In this document: positions 56,602-64,000 of the stretch, one piece after another | Layout of the letters: every line of letters starts with the position of its first letter | Numbering within the stretch: position 1 is the stretch's first letter | NCBI RefSeq assembly: GCF_007989805.1 | Contig: NZ_BJUB01000002.1 | Location: forward strand, 124,001-188,000 | Length of the DNA stretch: 64,000 bases | DNA from: Cellulomonas xylanilytica | GTDB lineage: Bacteria; Actinomycetota; Actinomycetes; Actinomycetales; Cellulomonadaceae | Reading direction: 5' to 3' | Notes under the pieces: model-generated | The model's database searches: none | What the model was told of the DNA's origin: nothing | The model's input: only the letters and a program-made list of their open reading frames with translations | Position numbers and translations under genes: made by a program

Positions 56602-58896
56602 TCAGTCCCGACGAAGTTCCAGGGTGACCTCGCCCGTCCCGGCCGGCACGGTCACGCCCTGAGCCGCCCGGTCGCCCATCGGCTCGACCTGCACCGCCCA
56701 CGGCGCGCTCGTGCCCCGCGCCTCCACCCGGACCTGCTGACCGGTGCGCGTCACCACGAACGTCGCGGTCGGCTGCTCGCCGACCGCGGGCACGGTGGTG
56801 ACCGACCGGTGGCCCTCGGGCAGGTCGAAGTGGCGCAGCGTGACGCCGTCGGCCCAGTCGTAGTCCGGCCGGTCGGTGCGGGCCCCCTGCGCCAGCACCG
56901 TGCCCGGCCGGACGTACAGCGGCACGGAGTCGAAGCCGTGCCGCTCGCGGACCCAGCGCGGGCCGCTGACCTGTGCACCGCTGAGCAGGGACGTCCACGT
57001 GCCTGCGGGCACGTAGACGTCCACGTCGCCCGCGGCGGTGAACACGGGAGCGACCAGCAGGTCGGGCCCGAGCATGTACTGGGTGTCGACGGTCGCCGCG
57101 CCGGGGTCGTCGGGGAACTCCAGCACCATCGGCCGCATCACCGGGACCCCCTCCTGGTGGGCCTCGACGCCGGCCGCCGCCAGGTACGGCATGAGCTGGT
57201 GCTTCAGCGTCGTGAACCTCCGCGTCACCTCGACGGCTTCCTCGTCGAACGCCCACGGCACCCGGTAGGAGCTGGAGCCGTGCAGGCGGCTGTGCGACGA
57301 CAGCAGCCCGAACGCCAGCCACCGCTTGAACACCGCCGGGTCCGGCGTCCCCTCGAACCCGCCGATGTCGTGGCTCCAGAAGCCGAAGCCCGACGACGCC
57401 AGCGACAGCCCGCCGCGCAGCGACTCCGCCATCGAGACGAACGTCGACTCGCAGTCGCCGCCCCAGTGCACCGGGAACTGCTGGCCGCCCGCCGTCGCGG
57501 ACCGCGCGAACAGCACGGCCTCGCCGGGACCGAGCTCGTCCTCCAGCAGGTCGAAGACCGCGCGGTTGTAGAGCTGCGTGTAGTAGTTGTGCATCCGCTC
57601 CGGGTCGGAGCCGTCGTGCCACACGACGTCCGTCGGGATCCGCTCCCCGAAGTCGGTCTTGAAGGCGTCCACGCCCTGGCCGACGAGCCGGCGCAGGTGC
57701 CCCTGGTACCAGGCGACCGCGGCCGGGTTCGTGAAGTCGACGAGCCCCATGCCGGCCTGCCACAGGTCGGTCTGCCAGACCGACCCGTCGGCGCGCCTCA
57801 CCAGGAAGCCCCCGGCACGGCCCTCCTCGAAGAGGGCGGAGCGCTGCGCGATGTACGGGTTGATCCAGACGCAGATCTTCAGGCCCTTGGCCTTGAGCCG
57901 GTCGAGCATCCCCTGCGGGTCCGGGAAGGTGGCGGGGTCCCACGTGAAGTCGGTCCAGTGGTACGCCCGCATCCAGAAGCAGTCGAAGTGGAAGACGCTC
58001 AGCGGGAGGTCCCGGTCGGCCATCCCGTCCACGAAGGACGTGACGGTCTCCTCGTCGTAGCTGGTGGTGAACGAGGTCGAGAGCCAGAGCCCGTACGACC
58101 ACGCGGGCGGCAGCGCCGGGCGGCCCGTCAGGGCGGTGTAGCGCCGCAGCACGTCCTTGGGCGTCGGCCCGTGGATCACGTAGTACTGCAGCGACTCGCC
58201 CGGGACGGAGAACTGCGTCCGGCTGACCACCTCGGAGCCGACCTCGAACGAGACGCGGCCGGGGTGGTCGACGAACACGCCGTAGCCCGCGTCGGACAGG
58301 TAGAACGGCACGTTCTTGTATGCCTGCTCGCTGGCCGTGCCGCCGTCGGCGTTCCAGATGTCGACCGACTGGCCGTTCTTCACGAAGGCGCCGAACCGCT
58401 CCCCCAGCCCGTAGACGTGCTCGCGGACCCCGAGCGTCAGCTGCTCGTGGACGTACGTGCGGCCTGCCGCGTCGGTGGCGATCCCCACCGACCGCGGCGT
58501 GGACGAGGTGAGCACCCGGCCGTCCGCCTCGAACGTCACGTCCCACGGCCCCCCCGTGCCGATCCGGGCGCTCAGGCCACCGGACCGGAGCGTGACGGAC
58601 CCGGCCTCCGGACCGGTCACCTTGACGTCCGCCGGGCCCGTGGCCACGTCGAAGTGCGGGCCCCGGTCGACGCCACCGCTGTGGTGCTCGATGCGCACCC
58701 GGATCACGTCGTCCATCGGGCTGTCGAACGCCACGGAGACCAGCGGACGGTTGAGGGAGTCGCCGCGGCGGCGCTGCGGCGCGGTCGGGGCGTAGACCCG
58801 CACCTCGGCGTCCCCCACGACGACGTCGGCCACGTCACGCGGGTGCAGGACACTCATGCCCGGCAGGGTCTGCCAGTAGCCGTCGGTGAACTTCAT
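56602..58896 (-). CDS. yicI: Alpha-xylosidase, GH31 (YicI-type)
   Basis: 764 aa, intracellular, very close in layout to E. coli YicI (772 aa): start MKFTDGYWQTLPGM, TTSFTTSYDE, KICVWINPYI, catalytic nucleophile D415 in FKTDFGERIPTD, acid/base D481 in HWGGDCEST, and GFGFWSHDIGGFEG. It releases xylose from xyloglucan side chains or isoprimeverose. A LacI-type palindrome at 58981-58992 upstream joins it to the sugar-uptake genes on the other side. GAGAGGA precedes the ATG. Confidence 0.93.
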   Translation of the reverse strand: MKFTDGYWQTLPGMSVLHPRDVADVVVGDAEVRVYAPTAPQRRRGDSLNRPLVSVAFDSPMDDVIRVRIEHHSGGVDRGPHFDVATGPADVKVTGPEAGSVTLRSGGLSARIGTGGPWDVTFEADGRVLTSSTPRSVGIATDAAGRTYVHEQLTLGVREHVYGLGERFGAFVKNGQSVDIWNADGGTASEQAYKNVPFYLSDAGYGVFVDHPGRVSFEVGSEVVSRTQFSVPGESLQYYVIHGPTPKDVLRRYTALTGRPALPPAWSYGLWLSTSFTTSYDEETVTSFVDGMADRDLPLSVFHFDCFWMRAYHWTDFTWDPATFPDPQGMLDRLKAKGLKICVWINPYIAQRSALFEEGRAGGFLVRRADGSVWQTDLWQAGMGLVDFTNPAAVAWYQGHLRRLVGQGVDAFKTDFGERIPTDVVWHDGSDPERMHNYYTQLYNRAVFDLLEDELGPGEAVLFARSATAGGQQFPVHWGGDCESTFVSMAESLRGGLSLASSGFGFWSHDIGGFEGTPDPAVFKRWLAFGLLSSHSRLHGSSSYRVPWAFDEEAVEVTRRFTTLKHQLMPYLAAAGVEAHQEGVPVMRPMVLEFPDDPGAATVDTQYMLGPDLLVAPVFTAAGDVDVYVPAGTWTSLLSGAQVSGPRWVRERHGFDSVPLYVRPGTVLAQGARTDRPDYDWADGVTLRHFDLPEGHRSVTTVPAVGEQPTATFVVTRTGQQVRVEARGTSAPWAVQVEPMGDRAAQGVTVPAGTGEVTLELRRD

Positions 58897-58980
58897 CGTC
58901 GTCCTCTCGGTCCTGCGGGATCGTTCCTCCGCCGCGGTCCGGCCCCTCGTCGGGCCGGTGCCCAGGGGAGCGCACATCGT

Positions 58981-58992
58981 CGAAGCGCTTCG
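58981..58992. promoter_or_regulatory. LacI-type operator CGAAGCGCTTCG upstream of yicI
   Basis: A 12-bp perfect palindrome 84 bases before the yicI ATG. On the minus strand TAGGCT (59007-59002) can be the -10, which would put this operator just after the transcription start, a repressing position. The gap 58897-59133 holds no gene. Confidence 0.6.
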
Positions 58993-59121
58993 CCTGCGAG
59001 GAGCCTACGGCACGGCCGACGTCCCGCCCAGCGCCTGCGCACCGTCGGCCGCCACCTCGCCAGAAAAGCGCTCATGAATGCGCCCGAGCGTCATTCTTCC
59101 TCGCGCCCCGACCGAGGGCGC

Positions 59122-59127
59122 TAACCT
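59122..59127 (+). promoter_or_regulatory. -10 element TAACCT of the lacI-family gene
   Basis: TAACCT ends 6 bases before the ATG at 59134, so the repressor message is apparently leaderless. AAAAGCGCTCATG at about 59064 contains a degenerate AGCGCT core that may be a weak self-regulatory site. Confidence 0.45.
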
Positions 59128-59133
59128 TGCGCG

Positions 59134-60135
59134 ATGGCGACCATCGGCGATGTGGCCCGGGCGGCCGGGGTGTCCCTGTCGACCGTGAGCTACGTGATCA
59201 GCGGCAAGCGACCGATCTCGCAGCCCACCCGGGAGCGGGTCGAGCGGGCGATCCGCGAGCTCGCGTTCCACCCGCACGCCGGCGCCCAGGCGCTCGCGTC
59301 GGCGCGGAGCAACGTCATCGCGCTGATGGTGCCGTTCCGGCCGGGGATCAACGTCGCGATCATCATGGAGTTCGTCGCCGGCGTGGTCACCGCGGCCCGG
59401 GCGTTCGACCACGACGTGCTGCTGCTCACCCAGGAGGACATCCAGGAGATCGACCGCGTGGCCGCGCGGTCGCTCGCGGACGCCGTCATCGTCATGGACG
59501 TCGAGTCCGAGGACCCGCGCCTGCCGTCCCTGCGCGCCCTGGACCGGCCTGCGGTGCTGATCGGCGTGCCCGAGGACACCTCGGGCCTGGCCTGCGTCGA
59601 CCTCGACTTCGCCGCCGCGGGCCGGCTGGCCACTCGCACCCTCATCGATGCAGGTCACCGCCGAGTGGCGCTCATCGGCGCATCCCGGGAGCGGTTCGAG
59701 CGGAGAGCCAACTACGCGGTCCGCATGCGCGACGGGGTCGTCGAGCAGGCCGCCCGCAGCGGGCTCGAGGTGCACGTCCTGCCGTGCGAGCCCACCTACG
59801 CGGGCGGCGTCGACGCGGTCGACCAGCTCCTCGCGGAGGACCCCGGCGTCACCGGCCTGGTCGTGCACAACGAGGCAGCGCTGGCCGGCGTGGTGGACGC
59901 CCTGGACCGTGCCGGCCGGCCGGTCCCGGCCGGGATGTCGGTGGTCGCCATCAACGCCGCGAACATCGCGGAGGGCCTGCGGCACCCGGTGGACTCGATC
60001 ACCGTGCCGGGCCACGACATCGGCGGGATCGCCGTACAGATGGCGATGGCCCGGCTGCAGCAGGACAGCCCCGGGGAGACCCGGCTGGTGGCGCCCACGC
60101 TCACGCCGCACGGCAGCGTCGCACCGCCCCGCTGA
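59134..60135 (+). CDS. LacI-family repressor of the alpha-xyloside locus
   Basis: 333 aa. The first residues ATIGDVARAAGVSLSTVSYVI hold the LacI helix-turn-helix (positions 3-22), SGKRPISQPTRERVERAI continues the headpiece with the hinge in FHPHAGAQALAS, and residues 60-333 are the sugar-sensing domain (SNVIALMVPF, LIDAGHRRVALIG). The palindromes around it, all CGAAGCGCTTCG, are of the form bound by such repressors. Divergent from yicI and upstream of the CUT1 operon. Confidence 0.93.
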   Translation: MATIGDVARAAGVSLSTVSYVISGKRPISQPTRERVERAIRELAFHPHAGAQALASARSNVIALMVPFRPGINVAIIMEFVAGVVTAARAFDHDVLLLTQEDIQEIDRVAARSLADAVIVMDVESEDPRLPSLRALDRPAVLIGVPEDTSGLACVDLDFAAAGRLATRTLIDAGHRRVALIGASRERFERRANYAVRMRDGVVEQAARSGLEVHVLPCEPTYAGGVDAVDQLLAEDPGVTGLVVHNEAALAGVVDALDRAGRPVPAGMSVVAINAANIAEGLRHPVDSITVPGHDIGGIAVQMAMARLQQDSPGETRLVAPTLTPHGSVAPPR

Positions 60136-60173
60136 CCTGCGCTCACGCTCGGCGCCCCTTCGGGATCCGTATA

Positions 60174-60187
60174 TCGAAGCGCTTCGA
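60174..60187. promoter_or_regulatory. LacI-type operator TCGAAGCGCTTCGA, distal site
   Basis: Perfect 14-bp palindrome lying 62 bases before the -35 of the sugar-ABC operon, with its centre 121 bases from that of the site at 60296-60307. Such spacing is compatible with looping between two bound dimers. Confidence 0.65.
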
Positions 60188-60249
60188 AATCACCACTGCC
60201 GAGCTGACGCACCCACGCTCCCGCGCCAGAAACAATTCCGGCGCACGTG

Positions 60250-60279
60250 TTGACAGGCAGCCCGGACGAGGCACACGAT
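60250..60279 (+). promoter_or_regulatory. Promoter of the sugar ABC operon
   Basis: TTGACA (60250-60255), a perfect -35, is followed after 18 bases by CACGAT (60274-60279), a fair -10. The predicted start near 60286 lies 10 bases before the proximal LacI operator. Confidence 0.6.
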
Positions 60280-60295
60280 GGCGCGCATCAGTCAT

Positions 60296-60307
60296 CGAAG
60301 CGCTTCG
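60296..60307. promoter_or_regulatory. LacI-type operator CGAAGCGCTTCG, proximal site
   Basis: Perfect 12-bp palindrome (13 bp with the preceding T) directly after the predicted start of transcription and about 55 bases before the ATG of the binding-protein gene; binding here would block the operon. Confidence 0.68.
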
Positions 60308-60362
60308 CTTCGCGGGGTCCCCCGATCCCGGCACCGGTACCACGTCAAGGGAGATGTGAAAC

Positions 60363-61670
60363 ATGCGTTCGAGAGTGTTCGCCGCCACCAGCGCCCTGGT
60401 CGCCGCAGGCGCGCTGCTCGCCGGCTGCTCCGGCGGCAGCTCCTCCGGCTCCGAGGACGAGGCCGCCGACGGGCCCGTCACGCTCGAGTACTGGGCGTGG
60501 GGAACGGCGCAGGACCCGATGGTCGACGCCTGGAACAAGGCCCACCCCGACATCCAGGTGAAGCACACCGACGCCGGCGGCGGCAGCGACTCCTCCGCCA
60601 AGCTGCTCACCGCCACCCGGGCCGACAACGCGCCCGACGTGGCCGTCGTCGAGTACCAGACGCTGCCCGCGATGATCGTCGGAGACGTCGCCGCCGACAT
60701 CACCGAGTACGTCGACGACGACCTGAAGTCGAGCTTCACGGACGCGACCTGGGGCCTGACGACGTTCAACGACGCCATCTACGGCGTGCCGCAGGACGTC
60801 GGCCCCATGGCGTTCGTCTACAACCAGGCCCGGCTCGACGAGCTCGGCGTCCCGGTGCCGACCACGTGGGCCGAGTTCAAGACTGCCGCAGCCGCGGTCC
60901 GTGCCGCCGACCCCAACGCCTACCTGGCGACGTTCAACACCTCCGAGTTCGGCTTCTTCGCCGGCATGGCGCAGCAGGCAGGTGCGCAGTGGTGGTCCGT
61001 CGACGGCGACCAGTGGACCGTCGGCATCGACGACGAGGCGTCGCAGGAGGTCGCCGACTACTGGCAGGACCTCATCGACAACGACCTGATCAAGGTCGAG
61101 GACCTGCTCACCCCGCAGTGGAACCAGGAGGTCAACGCTGGCCAGGTGCTGTCGTGGCCGTCCGCGCTGTGGGCACCCGGCGTCATCTACGGCGTCGCCG
61201 AGGGCATGGCGGGCCAGTGGGCCATGGCGCCGCTGCCGCAGTGGACCCCCGGTGACACCGCAGTGGCCTACCAGGGCGGCTCGGCCGTCGTCGTGACGAC
61301 CTCCTCCAAGCACCCGAAGGAGGCCGCCGAGTTCGCGGCCTGGATCAACTCCACCGACGAGGGCGCCGCCATCCAGCTCGAGACGGGCCAGTACCCGGCC
61401 TCGACCCTGGGCCAGACGAAGGCGGAGACCTCCGCGCCGCCGCTCCTCATGCCGCAGCAGACCGACTTCTGGGAGCTCGCCTCGACGATCGCCGCGGACA
61501 CGATCCCGAACATCTCGTGGGGCCCGAACGTCAACGTCGCCCAGTCGGCGTTCCAGGACGCGATGGCGAAGGCCGTGCAGAACGGGACACCACTGCGGGA
61601 GGCCCTCACGGAGACCCAGAAGGTCGTCGTCGAGGACATGAAGACCACCGGGTTCGACGTCAGCGAATGA
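60363..61670 (+). CDS. CUT1 sugar-binding lipoprotein
   Basis: 435 aa of the family 1 solute-binding type. Signal peptide to the lipobox LLAGCSGG, then [19 protein letters not shown] and [23 protein letters not shown], blocks typical of carbohydrate binders. Delivered with two CUT1 permeases but no ATPase gene; CUT1 systems in actinobacteria usually borrow a shared MsiK ATPase. Likely ligand: xyloglucan oligosaccharides or another alpha-xyloside/glucoside, by context. GGGAGA precedes the ATG. Confidence 0.92.
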   Translation: MRSRVFAATSALVAAGALLAGCSGGSSSGSEDEAADGPVTLEYWAWGTAQDPMVDAWNKAHPDIQVKHTDAGGGSDSSAKLLTATRADNAPDVAVVEYQTLPAMIVGDVAADITEYVDDDLKSSFTDATWGLTTFNDAIYGVPQDVGPMAFVYNQARLDELGVPVPTTWAEFKTAAAAVRAADPNAYLATFNTSEFGFFAGMAQQAGAQWWSVDGDQWTVGIDDEASQEVADYWQDLIDNDLIKVEDLLTPQWNQEVNAGQVLSWPSALWAPGVIYGVAEGMAGQWAMAPLPQWTPGDTAVAYQGGSAVVVTTSSKHPKEAAEFAAWINSTDEGAAIQLETGQYPASTLGQTKAETSAPPLLMPQQTDFWELASTIAADTIPNISWGPNVNVAQSAFQDAMAKAVQNGTPLREALTETQKVVVEDMKTTGFDVSE

Positions 61671-61679
61671 GGACGGTCG

Positions 61680-61710
61680 CGGCCGGGGCGTCCACGGGGC
61701 GCCCCGGCCG
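61680..61710 (+). terminator. 11-bp stem-loop between sugar-binding protein and permease genes
   Basis: CGGCCGGGGCG pairs perfectly with CGCCCCGGCCG across a nine-base loop inside the 61-base gap of the operon. Same position as the hairpin in the peptide-type operon, so likely the same purpose of boosting binding-protein levels. Confidence 0.6.
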
Positions 61711-61731
61711 GGCCTGCCGGCGGAGAGGGAC

Positions 61732-62688
61732 ATGACAACCACGACGACCATGCCGACGACCACGTCGACCGGCGGCACCACCAGGACGAGAAGCCGACGG
61801 CGCTCGCCGATCGCCCCGTACGTGTTCGTCGCGCCGGCGGTCGTGCTGTACCTCGCGTTCCTGCTCGTGCCGATGCTCTACTCGGTCTACCTCAGCTTCC
61901 GCGGCCTGCGGCTCGTCGAGGGCGGCGCCTTCGGCAAGCGGCAGGAGGTGTTCATCGGGCTCGGCAACTACGTCTCGGCGATCACCGACCGCGACTTCCT
62001 GGCCGGCTTCGGGCGGCTCGCCGTCTACGGCGCGATCGCCGTGCCGCTCACCCTGGGCCTCGCGCTCGTGTTCGCGCTGCTGCTCGACCTCGGGGCGACC
62101 CGGGCCAAGCGGTTCTCCCGGACGGCCATCTTCATCCCGTACGCGGTCCCGGGTGTCGTCGCGACGCTCATGTGGGGCTTCATGTACCTGCCGCTGACCA
62201 GTCCGTTCTCGTACGTGACGGAGCAGCTGGGCTGGGGGACGATCCCCTTCCTGGAGAACCCCGAGATCTTCGGCTCGATCGCCAACATCGCGATCTGGGG
62301 CGGCGTCGGGTTCAACATGATCATCATCTACACGTCCCTGCGGGGCATCCCGTCCGAGCTGTACGACGCGGCCCGCATCGACGGTGCGAACGAGTGGCAG
62401 ATCGCGTGGCGGGTGAAGGTGCCGCTGGTGACCCCGGCGCTGGTCCTCACCGGACTGTTCGCGCTCATCGGCACGCTGCAGGTCTACGGCGAGCCCACCA
62501 CGCTGCGGCCCATGACGAGCGCGATCTCCCAGACCTGGGTGCCGCTCATGACGATCTACCGCGACGCCTTCGTCCGCGACGACCTGCCCCGCGCGGCCGC
62601 CGGCTCGGTGTTCCTCGCCGTGTGCACCGTCGCCCTGTCCGTGATCCTCCTGCGGCTGACGCAGAAGCGCGCCTTCGGAGAGAGCTGA
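61732..62688 (+). CDS. CUT1 ABC permease, MalF/LacF-like
   Basis: 318 aa with six helices after a Thr-rich cytoplasmic start. The EAA loop is [48 protein letters not shown] is the typical first helix (given in parts). GGAGAGGGA precedes the ATG. It ends on the ATG of the next permease (TGATG). Confidence 0.95.
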   Translation: MTTTTTMPTTTSTGGTTRTRSRRRSPIAPYVFVAPAVVLYLAFLLVPMLYSVYLSFRGLRLVEGGAFGKRQEVFIGLGNYVSAITDRDFLAGFGRLAVYGAIAVPLTLGLALVFALLLDLGATRAKRFSRTAIFIPYAVPGVVATLMWGFMYLPLTSPFSYVTEQLGWGTIPFLENPEIFGSIANIAIWGGVGFNMIIIYTSLRGIPSELYDAARIDGANEWQIAWRVKVPLVTPALVLTGLFALIGTLQVYGEPTTLRPMTSAISQTWVPLMTIYRDAFVRDDLPRAAAGSVFLAVCTVALSVILLRLTQKRAFGES

Positions 62689-63557
62689 TGTCCCAGCCCA
62701 CCCTCGCGCACGACACCGTGCGCACCCCGTTCCTGTCCAAGGCGCTGCCGACCGCCGTCATCCTGGTCGGCGCGATCTACTGCCTCGTGCCCGTGGCGTG
62801 GGTGATCGTCGCCTCCACCAAGTCGCGCTCCGAGCTCTTCACCACGTTCACGTTCGCGCCCGGCAGCGGCCTGGTGGACAACCTGAAGGACCTGTTCGCG
62901 TACGGCGGCGGCCAGTACGGCAGCTGGGCGCTGAACAGCCTGCTGTACGCCGGCGTGGGGTCGGTCCTGTCGGTCATCGTCTCGGCGATGGCGGGCTACG
63001 GCCTGGCCAAGTACCAGTTCCGTGGCCGGAACCTGGTGTTCTACGCGATCCTGGCGGGCGTCCTGATCCCCGGCATCACGCTGGCGATCCCGCAGTACCT
63101 GCTGATGTCCAAGCTCGGCTTCGCCGGGTCGTACGCGTCGGTGCTGCTGCCGATGATCGTCTCGCCGTTCGGCATCTACCTCTGCCGCGTGTTCGCGACC
63201 GCGGCCGTGCCGGTGGAGACCATCGAGGCCGCCCGTCTCGACGGCGCCGGCGAGGCCCGGATCTTCACGAACATCGGGATCCCGATGATGCTGCCGGGCA
63301 TGGTGACCGTCTTCATGCTGCAGTTCGTCGGCATCTGGAACAACTTCCTGCTGCCGTTCATCATGCTGTCCGACCAGAACAAGTACCCGATCACCGTCGG
63401 GCTCTACACGCTGCTGTCCAAGGGCTCCGGGGAGCCGGCGCTGTACAGCATCGCGATCATCGGCGCCGCCGTGTCGATCATCCCGCTCGTCGCGCTGCTG
63501 CTCTTCCTGCAGCGGTTCTGGAGGCTGGACCTCATCAGCGGCGGGCTCAAGGGATGA
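62688..63557 (+). CDS. CUT1 ABC permease, MalG-like
   Basis: 289 aa with six helices. EAA motif ETIEAARLDGAGEARIFTNI; start helix VILVGAIYCLVPVAWVIVAST; AGYGLAKYQFRGRN is the usual loop after helix 2. Together with the upstream permease it forms the channel for the sugar-binding protein. The ATG overlaps the previous TGA by one base. Confidence 0.95.
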   Translation: MSQPTLAHDTVRTPFLSKALPTAVILVGAIYCLVPVAWVIVASTKSRSELFTTFTFAPGSGLVDNLKDLFAYGGGQYGSWALNSLLYAGVGSVLSVIVSAMAGYGLAKYQFRGRNLVFYAILAGVLIPGITLAIPQYLLMSKLGFAGSYASVLLPMIVSPFGIYLCRVFATAAVPVETIEAARLDGAGEARIFTNIGIPMMLPGMVTVFMLQFVGIWNNFLLPFIMLSDQNKYPITVGLYTLLSKGSGEPALYSIAIIGAAVSIIPLVALLLFLQRFWRLDLISGGLKG

Positions 63558-64000
63558 GCGCCTCACCCGACCCGGCCGGGCGCAGGAGGATCGCCCCCGG
63601 TGTGGAGGTCAGCGTGCTCACGGTGGGTGCCTCGGCGCTGGGCAGCCCGCGCGTCGACGACCCCACGGCGCAGGCCACGATCACCGCGGCCCTGACCGGT
63701 CCGCTCGCCGCGCTCGACACCGGCAACAACTACGGCCGCTCCGAGGAGCGCATCGGCGCCGTGCTGCGCGCCCTCGGAGGCGTCCCGGCGGGGCACGTGG
63801 TGGTGACCAAGGTCGACCCGGCTCCCGGCGACGACGACTTCTCCGGCGACCGCGTCCGCCGCTCCGTCGACGAGAGCCTCGCCCGGCTGGGGGTCGACCA
63901 CCTGCCGCTGGTCCACCTGCACGACCCGGAGCGCATCTCCTTCGCCGCCGCGACCGCTCCCGGCGGCCCGCTGGAGGCGCTGCTCGCGCTCCGGGACGAG
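63554..64000 (+). CDS. Aldo/keto reductase (partial, 3' end outside window)
   Basis: 149 codons visible. VSVLTVGASALGS at the N-terminus, LDTGNNYGRSEERIGAVL with the catalytic Asp and Tyr, VVVTKVDPAPG with the Lys and LPLVHLHDPE with the His of the AKR tetrad are all seen. It probably oxidises or reduces the released pentose, e.g. xylose or a derivative, given the sugar locus. ATG overlaps the permease TGA. Confidence 0.9.
   Translation, partial: MSASPDPAGRRRIAPGVEVSVLTVGASALGSPRVDDPTAQATITAALTGPLAALDTGNNYGRSEERIGAVLRALGGVPAGHVVVTKVDPAPGDDDFSGDRVRRSVDESLARLGVDHLPLVHLHDPERISFAAATAPGGPLEALLALRDE

Noticed and set aside
56809..59124. A 771-codon plus-strand frame opposite yicI
   Set aside because: yicI on the minus strand is an unmistakable GH31 gene; the opposite frame is compositionally biased.
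1..64000. CRISPR arrays, insertion sequences, integrases or prophage genes
   Set aside because: No regularly spaced repeats, transposase or recombinase motifs were noticed on either strand.

Overview
The window is very GC-rich with strong third-position G/C, GTG starts, four-base GTGA/ATGA gene overlaps and many apparently leaderless genes. With PknG/GlnH/GlnX, NarGH, type VII-like small proteins, GH76 and GH31 enzymes, this points to an actinobacterium of the order Micrococcales, most like a Cellulomonas-type soil organism. The genus is an inference from gene content, not from a database match.

Region by region. 1-5.8 kb: respiratory nitrate reductase (narG, start of narH) and the nitrate transporter narK, minus strand. 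5.9-6.6 kb: a rhomboid-like membrane protein. 6.6-18.7 kb: a ten-gene minus-strand operon that assembles a complete phospho-signalling module: TelA-like protein, a 175-aa unknown, an AAA+ ATPase, GlnX, GlnH, a coiled-coil protein, PknG kinase, a PP2C phosphatase, a vWA protein and an FHA protein; seven of the nine junctions overlap by four bases. 18.9-21.5 kb: an ECF sigma factor with a membrane-anchored partner, then a SHOCT protein. 21.5-24.9 kb: a SulP transporter, an acetyltransferase, a VOC protein and an HNH nuclease. 24.9-27.5 kb: a compact three-gene cluster of a PqqD-like/kinase protein, a HopA1-like protein and a 124-aa protein of unknown function; the kinase plus HopA1 pair recalls the split synthetases of class V lanthipeptides, but no Cys-containing precursor is visible. 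27.7-29.6 kb: a secreted protein, a VOC protein and a small membrane protein. 29.65-32.8 kb: a type VII (ESX)-flavoured operon (EspG-like chaperone, 481-aa and 92-aa WXG100-like proteins, a 207-aa unknown) without any secretion machinery in view. 32.8-36.9 kb: VanZ and VanY beside a two-component system, and a DUF998-like protein. 37-40.8 kb: an ASCH/winged-helix protein, a secreted metzincin protease, a DeoR repressor and a divergent DUF4406 protein. 41 kb: tRNA-Lys(UUU).

41.1-64 kb is mostly metabolism and transport: a secreted GH76 mannanase with a divergent GntR-LacI repressor, small housekeeping genes, a mutarotase, a CPA antiporter, a peptide-type ABC transporter (48.4-54.1 kb), unknown membrane proteins, and a carbohydrate locus made of a YicI-type alpha-xylosidase, a LacI repressor, a CUT1 sugar ABC transporter and an aldo/keto reductase. 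Three copies of a CGAAGCGCTTCG palindrome tie the xylosidase and the transporter to the LacI repressor.

No CRISPR array, insertion sequence, integrase or phage gene was seen. No gene-free stretch reaches 300 bases; the longest (58897-59133, 60136-60362, 37408-37612, 40786-40975, 18674-18869) are covered by regulatory entries or noted where nothing is visible. All coordinates and starts come from reading the sequence; family names come from recognisable motifs, with no search run.
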